Source of the DNA: Brassica napus
Taxonomy: Eukaryota; Streptophyta; Magnoliopsida; Brassicales; Brassicaceae
Direction: 5' to 3'
NCBI RefSeq assembly: GCF_020379485.1
Contig: NC_063452.1
Location: 38,144,650 to 38,208,649, forward strand
DNA length: 64,000 nucleotides
The notes under the pieces: generated by a model
What the model saw: the letters and a program-made list of their open reading frames with translations, nothing else
Told to the model about the DNA's origin: nothing
The model's database searches: none
Part shown: positions 10,066 to 21,778 of the stretch, in pieces
Numbering within the stretch: position 1 is the first letter of the stretch
Layout of the letters: each line of letters opens with the position of its first letter
Position numbers and translations under genes: made by a program

Positions 10066-11591
10066 ATGGCTGATGGATGCAATATCTACGAGATACGGAG
10101 TTGGGCGATTAGTGACTTTCCTGCTTATGGGATATTGTCTGGGTGGACAACTTATGGAAGATTATCTTGTCCAATTTGTCGTGGATCGACAGATGCTTTT
10201 CAACTGAAGAATGGTAGAAAGAGTTGTTGGTTTGATTGTCATCGTCGATTTCTTCCCATCTCCCATCCGTACCGAAGAAATAAGACATTGTTTAGATACA
10301 AAAAAGTTGTCAGAGATAGTCCTCCTCCATATCTCACCGGACAACAGATCCTAGCAGAAATTGATTATTATGGAGCTCTGGAAACGGTGCCGCGTGGAGG
10401 AAACCGGCATGTTCAGGGAAATATACCTGATGGGTATGGAGTCTCTCACAATTGGCATAAGAAGAGTATATTTTGGGAGCTGCCTTACTGGAAGGATCTT
10501 CTTTTACGCCACAACTTGGATGTGATGCACATAGAGAAAAACTTTTTTGACAACATCATGAATACCATATTGAACGTCCCAGGAAAGACAGAATATAACA
10601 AAAAGTCAAGGATGGACTTACCTTCTATCTGCTGGAGAAGTGAGTTACATATCAAGAGCAATGGCAGTGTTCCTGTTCCCATCTTCTGGTTGTCATCAGC
10701 AGCGAAAACAACTTTGTTTGATTGGGTCTCATCAGAAGTTAAGTTCCCTGATGGTTATGTTTCAAATCTGTCAAGATGTGTTGAACGTGGTCAAAAGTTT
10801 TCCGGAATGAAGAGTCATGATTGTCATGTGTTTATGCAACGACTACTTCCATTCGCTTTTGCTGAGCTCCTTCCAACAAATGTACATGAAGCACTTGCAG
10901 GTAAATATTAATTTATAATATATTACATATGTTTATAAAATATTATTAATTGGGATATATTCGCAACATACAACAATTGAAGCATTCTTCAGAGAATACT
11001 CGTATGTGGGATACCTTTCACACATACGAGTATGGAAGACATCGGGTAACAAGTAACTACGAAATATGTGTGAAAAGCGAAACATAATTTTACGGGATCT
11101 TGCAGGAGATTATTGAAGTGGAATTTCCAGGGTTATTGAAGCTAAAATGTGTCCTCTTCAAATGTGAATGGTTCGATCCCGTTGAGAATCGAGGTGTTCG
11201 ATTTAACAAATTTGGTGTTGTGGATGTCAACTCTGGGAGAAGATACAACAAATTCGAGCCTTTCGTCCTAGCTTCCCAGGCTGAACAAGTTAGCTTTCTT
11301 CCATACCCTCGCCTTCGAAGTTCTGGGATTAATTGGTTGGCTACTATCAAAATTACACCTCGTGGACGAATTGTTGCTGGAGAAGAACCACCATTGCAAG
11401 AAGAAGATGCTATTAATGAAGTTGAGGTTCCTGATCAACAACTTGATGAAAATCTTCTGATCGACCCAAATAACCATCAATATGAAGATCTTCCCGAAGA
11501 TGCGACAGATGAAGCACGTGAAGACGAGTTCGATTGTAGTGACGACGATGACTGTTCAGATGTTGATGAGAACTCAAACGATTCAGAATGA
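10066..11591 (+). pseudogene. TNP2 transposase of CACTA B, internally deleted
   Basis: A TATA box (CTATATATATG, about 9983) precedes an A-rich leader and an ATG at 10066. The first 281-codon frame carries the zinc-ribbon-like CPICRG block, then DCHRRFLPISHPYR, then LDVMHIEKNFFDNIMNTILN and MKSHDCHVFMQRLLPFAFAE, all typical of Transposase_21/DUF4218. 11106-11591 encodes a DUF4216-like C-terminus (VLFKCEWFDPVENRGVRFNK) with an acidic tail. A donor at 10900/10901 and an acceptor at 11105/11106 exist, but their phases do not match, so exons between them are missing. The N-terminal transposase-associated domain and the first half of the catalytic region are also gone; the frame starts directly at WAISDFPAYG. 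TNP2 normally cuts the TIRs; this copy should not. Confidence 0.88.
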
Positions 11592-11849
11592 TGTAATATA
11601 TGTAACAAATGTTGTTTTTATCTTTAAAAAATATTGTACCCAATGTTGTTTTTTATTACTTAAGTGAGATACTTAATGTATGTGTACTATAAGTTGTCTT
11701 GTATAATATCTATTTCTTAAGGTAAAAAATTTTATTTTGTTGAAGTTAAGGGTTTTAGTTGGATAAAGAGGATGAAAGTATGAATGAGTGATAATGGTAA
11801 AGATGATAACTTTGGGGTTTAGGGATTTGATTTTCGGGGTTTCATACTT

Positions 11850-12115
11850 TCCTCGTAAATTCGTTGTAAATAAAAACATGGGCCTGGTAACTTCGTCGTA
11901 ACATAAAATATTATTTCCATGTAAATTCGTCGTAACATAAAATACTATTTCCTAGTAACTTGGTCGTAAATGAAAAAACACGGACCTGGTAACTTCGTCG
12001 TAAACCAAAACACGGGCCTGGTAACTTCGTCGTAAACGAAAACACGGGTCTGGTAACTTCCTCGTAACATTACGACGAAGTTACGAGGAAACTGTTTTTA
12101 TATATATGGGAGAAG
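11850..12115 (+). promoter_or_regulatory. internal TNP1 promoter made of CACTA terminal-type repeats
   Basis: Six direct copies of a CTTCGTCGTA-like box start at 11891, 11925, 11959, 11993, 12025 and 12057, spaced 34, 34, 34, 32 and 32 bp. They are followed by inverted copies (TTACGACGAAGTTACGAGGA, 12070-12089). A TATA box (TTTTTATATATATGGG, 12094-12109) comes directly after. The same box is the core of the subterminal arrays at both ends. A leader with a 168-bp intron (12171-12338) leads to the ATG of the second gene. The promoter role is inferred from the TATA box and leader; the repeats are seen directly. Confidence 0.75.
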
Positions 12116-12338
12116 TCTTTCAGACGAGCACTGCTCGTATCTTCCTCCCTAACTCATCTCCCCCTCTAAGGTAACTTTCTCTCTCTATCTTTTTTTTTTT
12201 TTATAGTTTAGGTGATTAGTTTAGGGAATTAGTTTAGGTGATTAGTTAACGGAATTAGTTTAGATGATTAGTTTAGAAAATTATTTTAAACAATTCGTTT
12301 AGGATATATATTAATTTAATTTTTTTTAAATTTTCTAG

Positions 12339-13908
12339 ATGGCTCCTAGACCGAGACCAGCAGCTCCTGCACCTACGTATGCGGATTTGTTTGGCGATGG
12401 ATCTTCCTCTAGCGGTCCATCGTCTTCTTCCGGGACAGTTCCGGACTCTCACACATCTCGGAGAGTTTCTTCGACCCCTCCTCCTCTTCCATCTCAGATG
12501 CCTTCCCCACCAGCTCCACCTGTCGCCCCGGATCAGCCTGCCCCACCGGCTGCAGTTCATCCCGATTTGCGGGTGCCAGCTCATGCACCATTCGCAAGAT
12601 ACACCGTCGAGGATTTGCTTGCCAAGCCCGGACGAGAGGGTTTACACGTTCTGGACCCCGATAGACCCCCGGGTACTTATTGGTAAGTACATAAAATTAT
12701 TAATTTTAAATTTAAAATCTTTGATCAATTTTTTTAACAAATTTGTTATATTTGCAGGTTTGGGGCTAACAACCGTGTTAGCCGGAGCGTTTCAGAGACG
12801 ATGAAGGGATATTATGACGGCCCTTATCCCAACTGGACCATGACTCCCGATCACGTCAAGACGACGTGGTTTAAATGTTTTGCGGTAATTATATTTAAAT
12901 GTTTCAGCAAAGGTGGAACTGGTCTGTATGAATCACCGAGAGGGTGAAGAGCAAATTTATTGCAAAGGCGAAAACTCGTCTTTGCAACACCGTCTCCGAT
13001 TGGAAGGACAAGTGGGAGATTTACGGCTATGAGGGGAAGCCGAGCGGGGTCACAAAGGAAGCATGGGATGGCCTCATCACCTATTGGAACGAACCCAGCT
13101 CCATCCGCAAAGCCAACTCCTGCTCCGCTTCCCGAAGAACGAGGGATAAAGATGGCCATTTGCCCATGGTTCATAGAACCGGCCAAAAACCCCATGCCGG
13201 AATTCGTCTCGAAGCTGTAAGTTTTACTTAAATTTATAATTTTCATTATTTTAAACTTGTATTTATTAATTATATTTAATTTATTTATTATTGTTGTTTA
13301 TTAGTTGGAGAAGACGGGAGTTTTGCCATCTCTCTCGGACTTATTCAAGATGACTCACGCCTCACCAGATGGAGTTTTTGTGGATCCTGCATCCGAGAAA
13401 CTCTTCAACGCTGTGGCGTCTCGGTTGAAGAGCAAGAGACGCAACTTACCCAACAGTCTGCAGATGGATTACCCGTCAAGTTGTCAACCGAAGAGGTCGA
13501 CCGGATCTTCGAGGAGGTAAAATTTAATAATTTTAATTTTTTTTCTTTATTTTATTATTAACTCTAAATACGTTTTTATATATATACATATAGGTGGCTC
13601 CTAGAAAGAAGGGAAGGACGGTCGGAATAGGTTCCGTTAACGAAGTTGCAAGGGAGACTTCGTCATACTATTCGAGACGGGACCAGGACAACGACCGGAT
13701 GCAGGCTCGCATGGATACCCAGCAGCAGCGTTTGGACTCTCTCGAGGGTTTGATGGATGTGATGGCGGTGGGAAATCCAACTTTGCAGAGAGCTTTGGCG
13801 GAGAGACGAGCAGCTCTCGGGATGAGCCAGCCGGATCCCGAAGCAGGAACGTCTACAGACCCGAACCCCTCAGCCAACTACTTCGACGACGATGATGTTG
13901 GCCTTTAG
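12339..13908 (+). pseudogene. TNP1-like (Transposase_24/Ptta) gene of CACTA B, broken
   Basis: Exon 1 (12339-12682) encodes a Pro/Ser-rich N-terminus, then ARYTVEDLLAKPGREGLHVL. A GT-AG intron (12683-12757, phase 2) leads to exon 2 (ANNRVSRSVSETMKGYYDGP, then WTMTPDHVKTTWFK). A residual 23-bp GTAA...TTCAG segment (12883-12905) is far too short for a plant intron. Removing it leads to an in-frame TGA at about 12929. The domain continues (WDGLITYWNEPSSIRKA), followed by intron 13217-13304 and an exon (GVLPSLSDLFKMTHASPDGV) with a 1-nt frameshift near 13422. The last exon (13594 on) encodes KKGRTVGIGSVNEVARETSS, then a coiled-coil-like region and an acidic end (stop at 13906-13908). The family binds subterminal repeats in En/Spm. 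Identity is strong; it is non-functional as read. Confidence 0.85.
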
Positions 13909-14094
13909 TTTCCTTTTTTAATTTCTTTTGTTTTGTATAAAAAAATTAAATTCTATTTAATTAATGAATTTATAGTTTTTAAAAAAAAATTATTTGGTTT
14001 CATATTTAATTTTATTTCAAATATTTTAAATTTTAAAATTATTGTTTTATAAAATTTATATAATTATTATAATTAATTAATATTTTAAATATGG

Positions 14095-14450
14095 AGATGT
14101 AAATTCGTTGTAAAATTCCACGTTAAGTCCTCGTAACGTTTACGAGGAATTTACATGGAATTGTTGTAAAGTCCTCGTAAAGTTTACATCAACTTTACGT
14201 GGAAGCCTTACGTGGCTTTTACAACGAACTATTACGAGGTATTTACATCGTCATTTACGAGGGCATTACGACGAATAGTTTCCTTCCGCTTTACGAGGAA
14301 TTGACTTCCTCGTAAACGTAACTAGGATTTTACGACGAAACTTCCGTTACGACGAGCGTTTAACAACGAAACGTGTATCGATGTTAATTCGTCGTAAAGC
14401 CCCTATTACGACGAATTTACAACGAATACCGTCCTCGTAAAAAATATGTT
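14095..14450. repeat. right subterminal repeat array of CACTA B
   Basis: This is an alternating array of TTTACGAGGAA, TTACAACGAA, TTACGACGAA and their complements running up to the right TIR, using the same motif vocabulary as 9480-9910 and 11850-12090. Confidence 0.8.
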
Positions 14451-14461
14451 TTCTTGTAGTG

Positions 14462-15332
14462 AAAAGGTAAAACGGCTTTTGCGTTTTTAAAAGGCAACTG
14501 TTTATATTTTGATGATTTTAAATATAGTATATATACAAACTTGCAAATCAGTCCTCACATTTTTAATCATTTGTTATTACCCTGTTTTTGTAAGTAGTTA
14601 CGATATTGATTAAGTAGTCATATAATCATTAACCATTATTGCTATACAGAAATTAATAGCTTAATAATACGTTTAACATTATATATATATATTAACTTAT
14701 TAGTTTTAAGTATAATCAGAATATTTATAAATAAAAATTAATTATTTAGATGTTAATATATAATAAATCAATGACATTTAATGAGGTCAATGTTCAAAAT
14801 TATTTTCCAAAAATCATTTTTTAAAATTACATTAAATTAGTTTTAAGAGTAAAATGTGTATATGTTTATAAGTATTGTGAACACAAAAATGTAAGGTTAC
14901 TTTATTTAATAAAATCTAGTTTTTTTAAATATTAAAATAAAAATCTCAATCACAATTTTAATACTGCTATGAAACTAAAAATATATATACTTGCATAGTT
15001 CAACAGAAGACATAATGTAAAATAACCCTATAACAAACACAAATAACAAAATGAAATAAGATAACTGAACTAAAACAAATAAATTAAAATATCTATACCG
15101 ACATAATAAAAATAGAATACAATTTCATTAATAATCACAACAATCACATTAGATAATTATTTAATTCCAACAAAATTGACTTTGATTCTTTTACAACAAA
15201 TGAGTTCAATGGAAAAGAATGATAAAAGTTTTAAAAGAAATTACAAAATAACACTCCATACATAATTAAACAAATTCATTTAAACTAAAAAAAATGTTAA
15301 AGGAAAATATAATGGAAGAAATTATGTTCGAT
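14462..15332. other. AT-rich intergenic DNA
   Basis: No open frame, domain or repeat unit was recognised. The stretch is strongly AT-rich, with short TA runs. Confidence 0.6.
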
Positions 15333-16475
15333 TAGTAACTGTATTTTTTTGATGAAAATAGTAACTATCTTATTTAATGAATACAGCCCTTTAGATTTGA
15401 TTTAGAGTAAAATATAGTTAATTACAAGTTTCAATATTAAATAGAAATTCTCCGGGGTAGCATTTTTAATTTATTTTCACAAAAATTACCCCCAAAAAAG
15501 AAACGACCATAGAAATTTTATTAAACGGTAAATATACACTTATTTATACCCCTAAGGTTAACTAATCTAAATCTAGATTTAAGGTTTAAAGTTAAGAGGT
15601 GGAGTTTTTGGGGTGGAGTTTAAATTTTTTTTAAATAAAAATAAAAAATAAATTTTAAAATAAAAAATTTAAAATAGTTTCAAAAGCATTTTTGAATTTT
15701 GAAAAGAAAATTTGAAAAACGAACTAAAACAATTATGTAAAAAAGTTCGAATTTGAAAACATATAATTTGAAACTATAAAAGAATATTTTTATTCTTTAT
15801 TATTATTATTTATTTATGTTTAGATATCTATAAAGCAAAAGTATAAGTGTTTTTTGCTTATTTAATGAAATATTTTTTGGTATTTTTATTACTTTTAAGT
15901 GTGTTTTTGAGTGATCAATAAATTTGAAATTTGACCCAAAAAAAAAAATTGGGTATTTTCCTCTTTATGGGCTTTTTGTGACAAACCAATTAAAAATAAG
16001 CTATTTGAGAAAATTGTCCATTATTAAAATACTGTTAGATTACAACATGTATATTTCTAATACAGTTTTCTAGGATGCAGTTATATATATTGGGAGTAAA
16101 TTAGCCATAATGATGGCGGTAAATGCCATTTCCCTGAATTTTATAGTTGGGTGGTTTATTCGTCCATAATACCAAATGTATAATGCAGAACTAGCCCGAA
16201 ATGTAGAACCGGAAAGGAGATGGATAGAGATATGCGTGACATAAAGCATCTACAGTAGTTAACTGAGGAAAGGATCTCTGAGTTTATATATCAAATGAAT
16301 TAAGCAGTTACTTATTAAAACTCTTTGGAAACTTGGAGAACCCAACTTCTTATTTTTTTTTTTTTTTGAGAAAGACCAACTTCTTATTTTGTGTGGATAT
16401 TCATTAGTATTAAACACTGGTCACCTACCCAAGGTATTGATATATAGTTGAAGTATGTGCTCTTCGTGGAAACAC
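15333..16475 (+). promoter_or_regulatory. diverged duplicate of the micropeptide promoter, split by an insertion
   Basis: 15333-15447 and about 16030-16475 align with 27145-27700. Shared landmarks include TAATACAGTTTTCTAGGATG, TTAGCCATAATGATGG, CGTCCATAATACCAAATG, GGATAGAGATATGC and AACACTGGTCACCTAC, in the same order. Here the homology is interrupted by about 580 bp (15448-16029) with weakly inverted ends (ATTCTCCGGGGTAGC versus, on the other strand, AATTTTCTCAAATAGC) and a near-duplicated ATTAAA(A)TA flank, which suggests a MULE-like MITE. The conserved block ends just before an ATG in both places. Confidence 0.6.
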
Positions 16476-16481
16476 ACACAA

Positions 16482-16661
16482 ATGAACACTGAGAAAGTCA
16501 CCAAGTATGTAGAGACGACCACAACATCAACAACATATCAGCATCCTCCTGATTTTTTTTTGAGATTTCAACGGAACACACCATCATCGATCGAAAGAAG
16601 CTGTCATTTTCAGACAAGGAAGATTTTTCTGTTAGGAAGAAATAGTTTACTTTGCAACTAA
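16482..16661 (+). CDS. small ORF behind the duplicated promoter, function unknown
   Basis: This is a 59-codon frame starting at the first ATG after the block shared with the micropeptide gene. It begins MNTEKVTKYVETTTTSTTY and has no hydrophobic segment, so it is not a copy of the 62-residue membrane peptide. A run of eight T near 16550 lies in the middle; a one-base slip there would switch to another open frame ending near 16650, so the true product is uncertain. No family was recognised. It may be a decayed or unrelated downstream sequence captured by the duplicated promoter. The following stretch, 16662-17246, shows no gene, though part of it (17100-17246) has less AT-rich, exon-like composition. 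Confidence 0.25.
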   Translation: MNTEKVTKYVETTTTSTTYQHPPDFFLRFQRNTPSSIERSCHFQTRKIFLLGRNSLLCN

Positions 16662-17246
16662 GCTGCTTCTGTCTTTTCTTCGCTTTTGTTTTCAATATGT
16701 CTGGACGTTTGGGTCGGTTCATTTCAGGTTCGGATCTTATGGATTCTACACATTTGAACTTAGTTAGGTACTTGAAAAACTTTGGTTCGGGTCTGAATCG
16801 GCTTTTTGGGTCCGAGTCAGTTTAGATCTATAATTAAAATACATGTAAACTATATGTAATTTTCGGGTCCGTAGGTTCGAGTATTTAGAATCTAAAAAAA
16901 TCCTAATATCCAAATTCCATCAAATTTTTGCCTGAATCCACCATATTAATTTTCAATTATATAAATAAAAAAATAAATTTCATTATATTATAATCTGTTT
17001 ACAGATAAAATCAGTTCACACATTAAACCAAAACAACATTAAACCAAAATTGGTTTAATTGTAAACCAAAAAAAAAAAAACCAAAACTACATTAAACCTA
17101 GAACCAACACTCCGTCTCCCCGCCTCTTGCCCTAGAGCTCCACCTCTGCCTCCTCTGTTTGCTTACTCCAGCCGCCACCATTACCGGATCCTCCATCATT
17201 GACGCTTCAAACACGCTGTCAGCTATATGCTGTCCTCTTCCATCAT

Positions 17247-18883
17247 TGTAACGGCCCGGTTCCTGGCCCGTAAAATTTCCCAAAGAATATGGGCTTCTCT
17301 ACGGCCCATTTGGCAAAAACCTAGGGTTTCCCTTCCCCTTTCCTATAAAAAGAGATGCAGCCTCCCTTTTTGCCTCATCACAAATCTGAAGCGAAGCTCT
17401 GCAGAGAATTCCCGGAGGCCGAAAACCCTAGCCGTCGAGCTCTCTCCCCTTCTATCCTGCGCCGCCTCTCTCTCTTCTCTCTCTCCCGCGCATCGCTCTC
17501 TCTCTCTCTCCTCACTGACACCCTCTCTCTCTCCTCGCCGTCGCACGCTCTCTTTCTCTCTCCCTCTCGCCGGCGCCGTGAAGTGGTGTTGGTGACCAGA
17601 TCTCAACCTTCTTAAATCCGTGTTTACAGATCCAGATCCAGATCTAGACTAAGGTGGAGTGTCTCGAACCCAACCTTCTTTCATGATTCTGTATACTCCT
17701 ATATGTTGGAGTTAGGTTTGATTAGACCCTGATTGGGAGTTAGGTTGATAGGACATGGTATTGCTAGGATGATAGATGAATGGATCATGATGCATAAGAA
17801 CCCTCATACTGATAAATGGGACTCGATGAACTGAATTGAATTGTTGTGGTGATGATTGATTGGTAGTTGATTCTAGTATGTTTGGATGTGTTGTCCCATG
17901 TGTTGTTGTGATTGAAGTTAGGATGCTAGAGAGAAATAAATGCTAGTACGATAGACGAGTAATGATTATAAAAGTTATTGAAGTAGAACTTGAATGCGAT
18001 GTGTATTGTGTGTGACACCGATAGCGGGTGGCGTCTAGTGAATTGAGTCCCAAGTACAAGTATGAATGAAAAAGGAAGGTAAATGAGAATGGGAAGGGAT
18101 AAGTGAAAATGATAAGGAAGTGAAAGGATAAGTAAAAGTATGAGAGAATGATGTTAAGGTTAAACATGGGTGGGAAAGCATATAGAGGGTCTAAGGAAAG
18201 TATGTGGGGTAGTAGTCCACGCTAGGTATCCATAGGAGATGTGGCCAATCCACAAGAATATGGAAGCACCCATAGGAGATGTGGCCAATCCACAAGAATA
18301 TGGGGTAGAAGCCTAGTTGGGGCTACCCACTGTTGAAAAGGACGAAAAGATGAAAAGGATGTGCATTGTAGGGTTTTTAGCTCATGGTCGGGTAACAGGG
18401 AGTTAAAGGTGTCATAGGATCGAGTCGGACTGGTATGATGAGTCGGTTAAGCCTAGGGTTTGACGTGTGTGGAAATGAGTGAGATCATTGTATTGATTGA
18501 TCACTAGGTTGTTAGAAATGAATGGAAGTGAATGTGGAAAATCAATAGATGACGTTAGGAAATGATAAAATGCATTAACTGATTGTAGTGGCTAGTCAGT
18601 CCTAGTTCCCGCATAGAGTAGTATAGAGTGTCAAGCGGGCAGGCTGGGCTAGAACCACTTCACTGAGTAACTTGTTACTCACCCCTCCATTTCCATTTTT
18701 CCCTGTGCGCAGGACTGTAAGTAGAAGTATATGGATGTGGGTGTGACGGTATTTCAAAGAAGGTTATGCGCTCGTCTCTCGGGACCAGTAACGGGACACG
18801 TAGGGTTGGCTAAATGAGTAGACACGTGTCCATAACGCCTCTTCGATAACCCCGGTCGGACGCCGGGGGATCGGGCTGTTACA
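17247..18883 (+). mobile_element. solo LTR, probably Ty3/gypsy Tekay-like
   Basis: It starts TGTAACGGCCCGG and ends CGGGCTGTTACA, with TG...CA borders and short inverted ends. A TATA box (CCTATAAAAAGAG) near 17343 is followed by a CT-rich leader. No protein is encoded in its 1637 bp. The flanks are ATCAT and ATCTC, an imperfect target duplication. It is related to the inverted copy at 24274-25810, which has a perfect duplication. TGTAAC(A/G)CCC...GGGTGTTACA ends are typical of plant chromovirus LTRs; the Tekay assignment rests on that alone. A 34-bp segment is repeated at a 40-bp period (18230-18303). Confidence 0.7.
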
Positions 18884-20805
18884 ATCTCCTTCCCGTATCA
18901 TCGTCTCATCGTCTTCCTCCGCCTACAGAATCTGACACAGCTCCAACTCCGCTCCCTCCTTAACTCCGGCTCGTTCCGACTCCGGCAAGATATCTCCTGG
19001 CATCCAGTCAAAGACAAGGACTTTCTATGAGAACATGACCTATACAGACATAAAACCAATCCATTAAACCTAGACTAATGAATCTAGCAGTGTAGACTAA
19101 TCCATTAAACATACAAACCCAGCTGGTAACGCCGTCGCCTCCACGGCTGGTAACCTTCAGACTTCAGATGAGGACGAGATCCAGATGGTAACAACGTCTG
19201 GTTTAATCTAATCTACGGATTATGAGTTTAGGGTTTGAATCTGTTTGTTGGTTTCATTGTGTAAGAGAGAGAACAAACGGATGGAGAAGAAGAAGCCAAA
19301 AAAACTGCGTAGGATGTAAGAGAAGAAACACAATAAGAGTCGATCTTGTCCATTGATTTAATCTAATCCATGGCTAAGATTTACAATCCATACTTCTTCT
19401 ATTTCAACCAATCAGAAAGAAGGACATAGATCGCAAGAGAATGATTTTGAGCTTTTGGATCAAAATCAATCAAAGGCCCAAAAAAAGCTAATCAAAATTA
19501 TCTTTTTGTTTATCTATAATTATTTATGTCTAACTTTAAATAATTATATAGAAATTAAGTTATACATTTACAATTATAATAAATAATGATATAAAAATTA
19601 ACAAAATGATTATATTTCATTTTTATAAGCAATTTTAAGTTAAGTAAAATTAATGATATAAGATTAACAAAATGATTAGTGAGTTTAGAGTTTGGAATAT
19701 AGTGTTTTGGGTTTAGATTTAGAGTTATGTATATGGTTTTATTTTAAAATAGACTTGGAGTTTAAGTTTAAAATTTTATAAGTTTGAAAAGATTAGATTT
19801 ATGATTTTGTGTATGGGGGTTAAGTTTGGGGTTTAGGGTATATATATATTTAGGATGTAGATTAAAGAAGCAACATTTTACAGATTAATTTTGGAAATTT
19901 TGTTTTGTAATTTTGGTTTGTAATTTTGAAAAATTTATGTTTGATATAAAATTAAGTTTTTATAATCAAAATTTACAGATTAATTTTAAAAATCTGTTAA
20001 TTAATATCACTATTGTTGATTATTAGTTTATATAGTTGTAGTTAAGTTTAAAGTATATGGTTTGAGGTTTGTGAAATAGAATTGTGGTAAAGATAAATAT
20101 ATGAAAATAAAATTTAAAAAGTTATTGTTTATATAAGGAATAGGTTCTAGTTTAGTAATTATATTTTTTGTAGTGATTAGATTTATGACTTTGAATGTAG
20201 GGTTTTAATTTGGGGTTTAGGGTATTATATTTAGGGTATAGTTTTAAGATATAGGTTTTAAATTTGAAGTTATATTATGAAAAGATTGAAGTTTAAAGCT
20301 TATGTTTAGGGTTTAAAACCTATATCTTAAAACTACTCCCTAAATATAATACCCTTTTTAAACATGTTTAGGGTTTAGTTTAAAAAAATAAAAATCACAA
20401 CATACAAATAAACAAAATATATTTTAATAAATCTGAATGTGCTTACAAAATCATAACCGGTTCTAATATTGGTTTACAAAATTATATTTGGTTTTAACAT
20501 TTCGTTTACTTTTTCATTTTACACTTGCCTTAAACAAAAGTTCATCACTTTTAACCTTGGTTTGATCCAAGTCCATGAACTGAGCTTAAATTATATTCAA
20601 TAAATTTATAAAAACATATATTTTACATAGAATCTTTTCAAGTCTTACACTCAAGTCTTATACTACCAACATAACTACTCTTGCCAAGTTTTAATATCTT
20701 GTCTGGGTAACCCATCGATCTACTAACTTTAGAGAAATGGAAAAAGTTGTCTGCACTTGATTTCACCAGAAGCAGTTCCAAGTATCAAAACCCATAAGTC
20801 AAATG
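18884..20805. other. intergenic region, no gene recognised
   Basis: 18884-19150 has moderate GC and could be gene-derived, but no frame stays open. 19480-20400 is AT-rich with scattered GGGTTTAGGGT-like motifs. An inverted repeat is annotated separately at 20219-20357. Confidence 0.5.
20219..20357. repeat. inverted repeat with about 42-bp arms
   Basis: The left arm (20219-20261) reads GGGTATTATATTTAGGG, then TATAGTTTTAAGATATAGG. The right arm (20315-20357) is its complement with one or two base differences. The loop is about 53 bp. It could fold into a stable hairpin in RNA; its origin is unknown. Confidence 0.7.
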
Positions 20806-20922
20806 CTAAGCGAAGAACCCATTTGGATGGTATTTGTCTCGAAGGGTATGCTCTCGAAGCATCACTCTGCTAGCATTACTGTCATAATCAAGATTTTCAT
20901 ATTCTCGTGGTCTTGAAGACAT
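20806..20922 (-). pseudogene. unrecognised last-exon-like ORF, 38 codons
   Basis: On the minus strand an ATG at 20922 opens MSSRPREYENLDYDSN, then ASRVMLREHTLRDKYHPNG, ending FFA before TAG. The charged, well-mixed composition looks like real coding sequence and unlike the AT-rich DNA around it, so it may be a terminal exon or captured gene fragment. It lies on the same strand as the ArgJ pseudogene but cannot be ArgJ. Between it and ArgJ exon 2 (20923-21587) I see short degenerate ACTTTAGCCAAG-like repeats. A weak plus-strand open stretch (about 21118-21519) may be spurious. No family was recognised. Confidence 0.35.
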
Positions 20923-21778
20923 ACTTAAGTCACCCTTTTAAGTTGTTGAGGTCTTGGTTGATAGGTCCAAAACTGAAAGTCAAAACACAACAAGAACATA
21001 GCAAAGACAAAAACTTTAGTCAAGTGTTCTTCATGACCAAAACAGACAAGAAACTGAGTAAATACATAAAGTAAACTATAGCCAAGTAAAGACTTAAAAT
21101 TGTAACATAGAGCATAGAGATGGAAACAAGAACAAGGCAAAAAGACAAACTTTAGCCAAGAACAGAGCAAAGGCAGAGAGACTTTTAACTACTTAGCAGA
21201 AACGAAAACTAAGAAAGAAGGGAACAACATTGCAACATCAGCAAAGGTTCTTACACTGGACGCAAAAGAGTCAGGAAGCATTGTGATATCAGTTCAAAGT
21301 GCAAGTAAAACAGAGAAGTTAAACATGCCAAGGAGCTATGAAAGTGTGCTGATGAGTCCTCTTCCAACAAACAACAGAACAAGCAAAGAAGCTACTAAGG
21401 TAAGAAGAAGAAGCAAAGTGATAATCAAAAGGGAAAGAAGAAGTTTCATGTCAACAGTACTAAAGCTGAAAATGAAGATGAACGTGGACCAGACCGTAAC
21501 AAGCCGTTATCAAAGTTAAGGTATTAACAAACCTGCAAAAGAGAGAAATCACAACAACACCCCTGAAGCTCGTAACCCAGCATTGAACCTGCAGCGACAA
21601 CATTGACATCACAGGTTACAAGAGCGAGATCTGACTTCTTCCCCGAAGCTCGTAACCCAGCACAAATACCAGCAGCGTTAAACCCTTTAGCAGCTGTGAC
21701 TTCACCCCCTATCTAAACAACAAGAACAAAAGATTCAACGTTTCGAACTTTGAAGAGATGCAAAGATAGTAATTATAT

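Larger units (their letters stand above)
9462..14461 (+). mobile_element. complete 5.0-kb CACTA (En/Spm) transposon B
   Basis: Terminal inverted repeats are CACTACAAGAAAACA at 9462 and TGTTTTCTTGTAGTG ending at 14461. They are flanked by the 3-bp duplication AAA (9459-9461, 14462-14464), diagnostic of CACTA insertion. Subterminal arrays of a GTAA/TTAC-CGACGAA motif occupy 9480-9910 and 14095-14450. Two genes lie inside in the same direction: a TNP2 remnant (10066-11591) and a TNP1-like gene (12339-13908). Both are damaged, so the element is non-autonomous now, but intact ends mean it could be moved in trans. The region 13909-14095 is AT-rich 3' UTR with no other feature. Confidence 0.95.

Noticed and set aside
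17098..17283. Minus-strand 61-codon frame crossing the solo LTR border
   Set aside because: It runs across the left border of the LTR at 17247, so it cannot be an original gene; no motif was recognised.
21118..21519. Plus-strand open stretch as a real gene
   Set aside because: It opens without an ATG until 21283, overlaps degenerate ACTTTAGCCAAG-like repeats, and shows no recognisable motif; evidence is too weak for a CDS.
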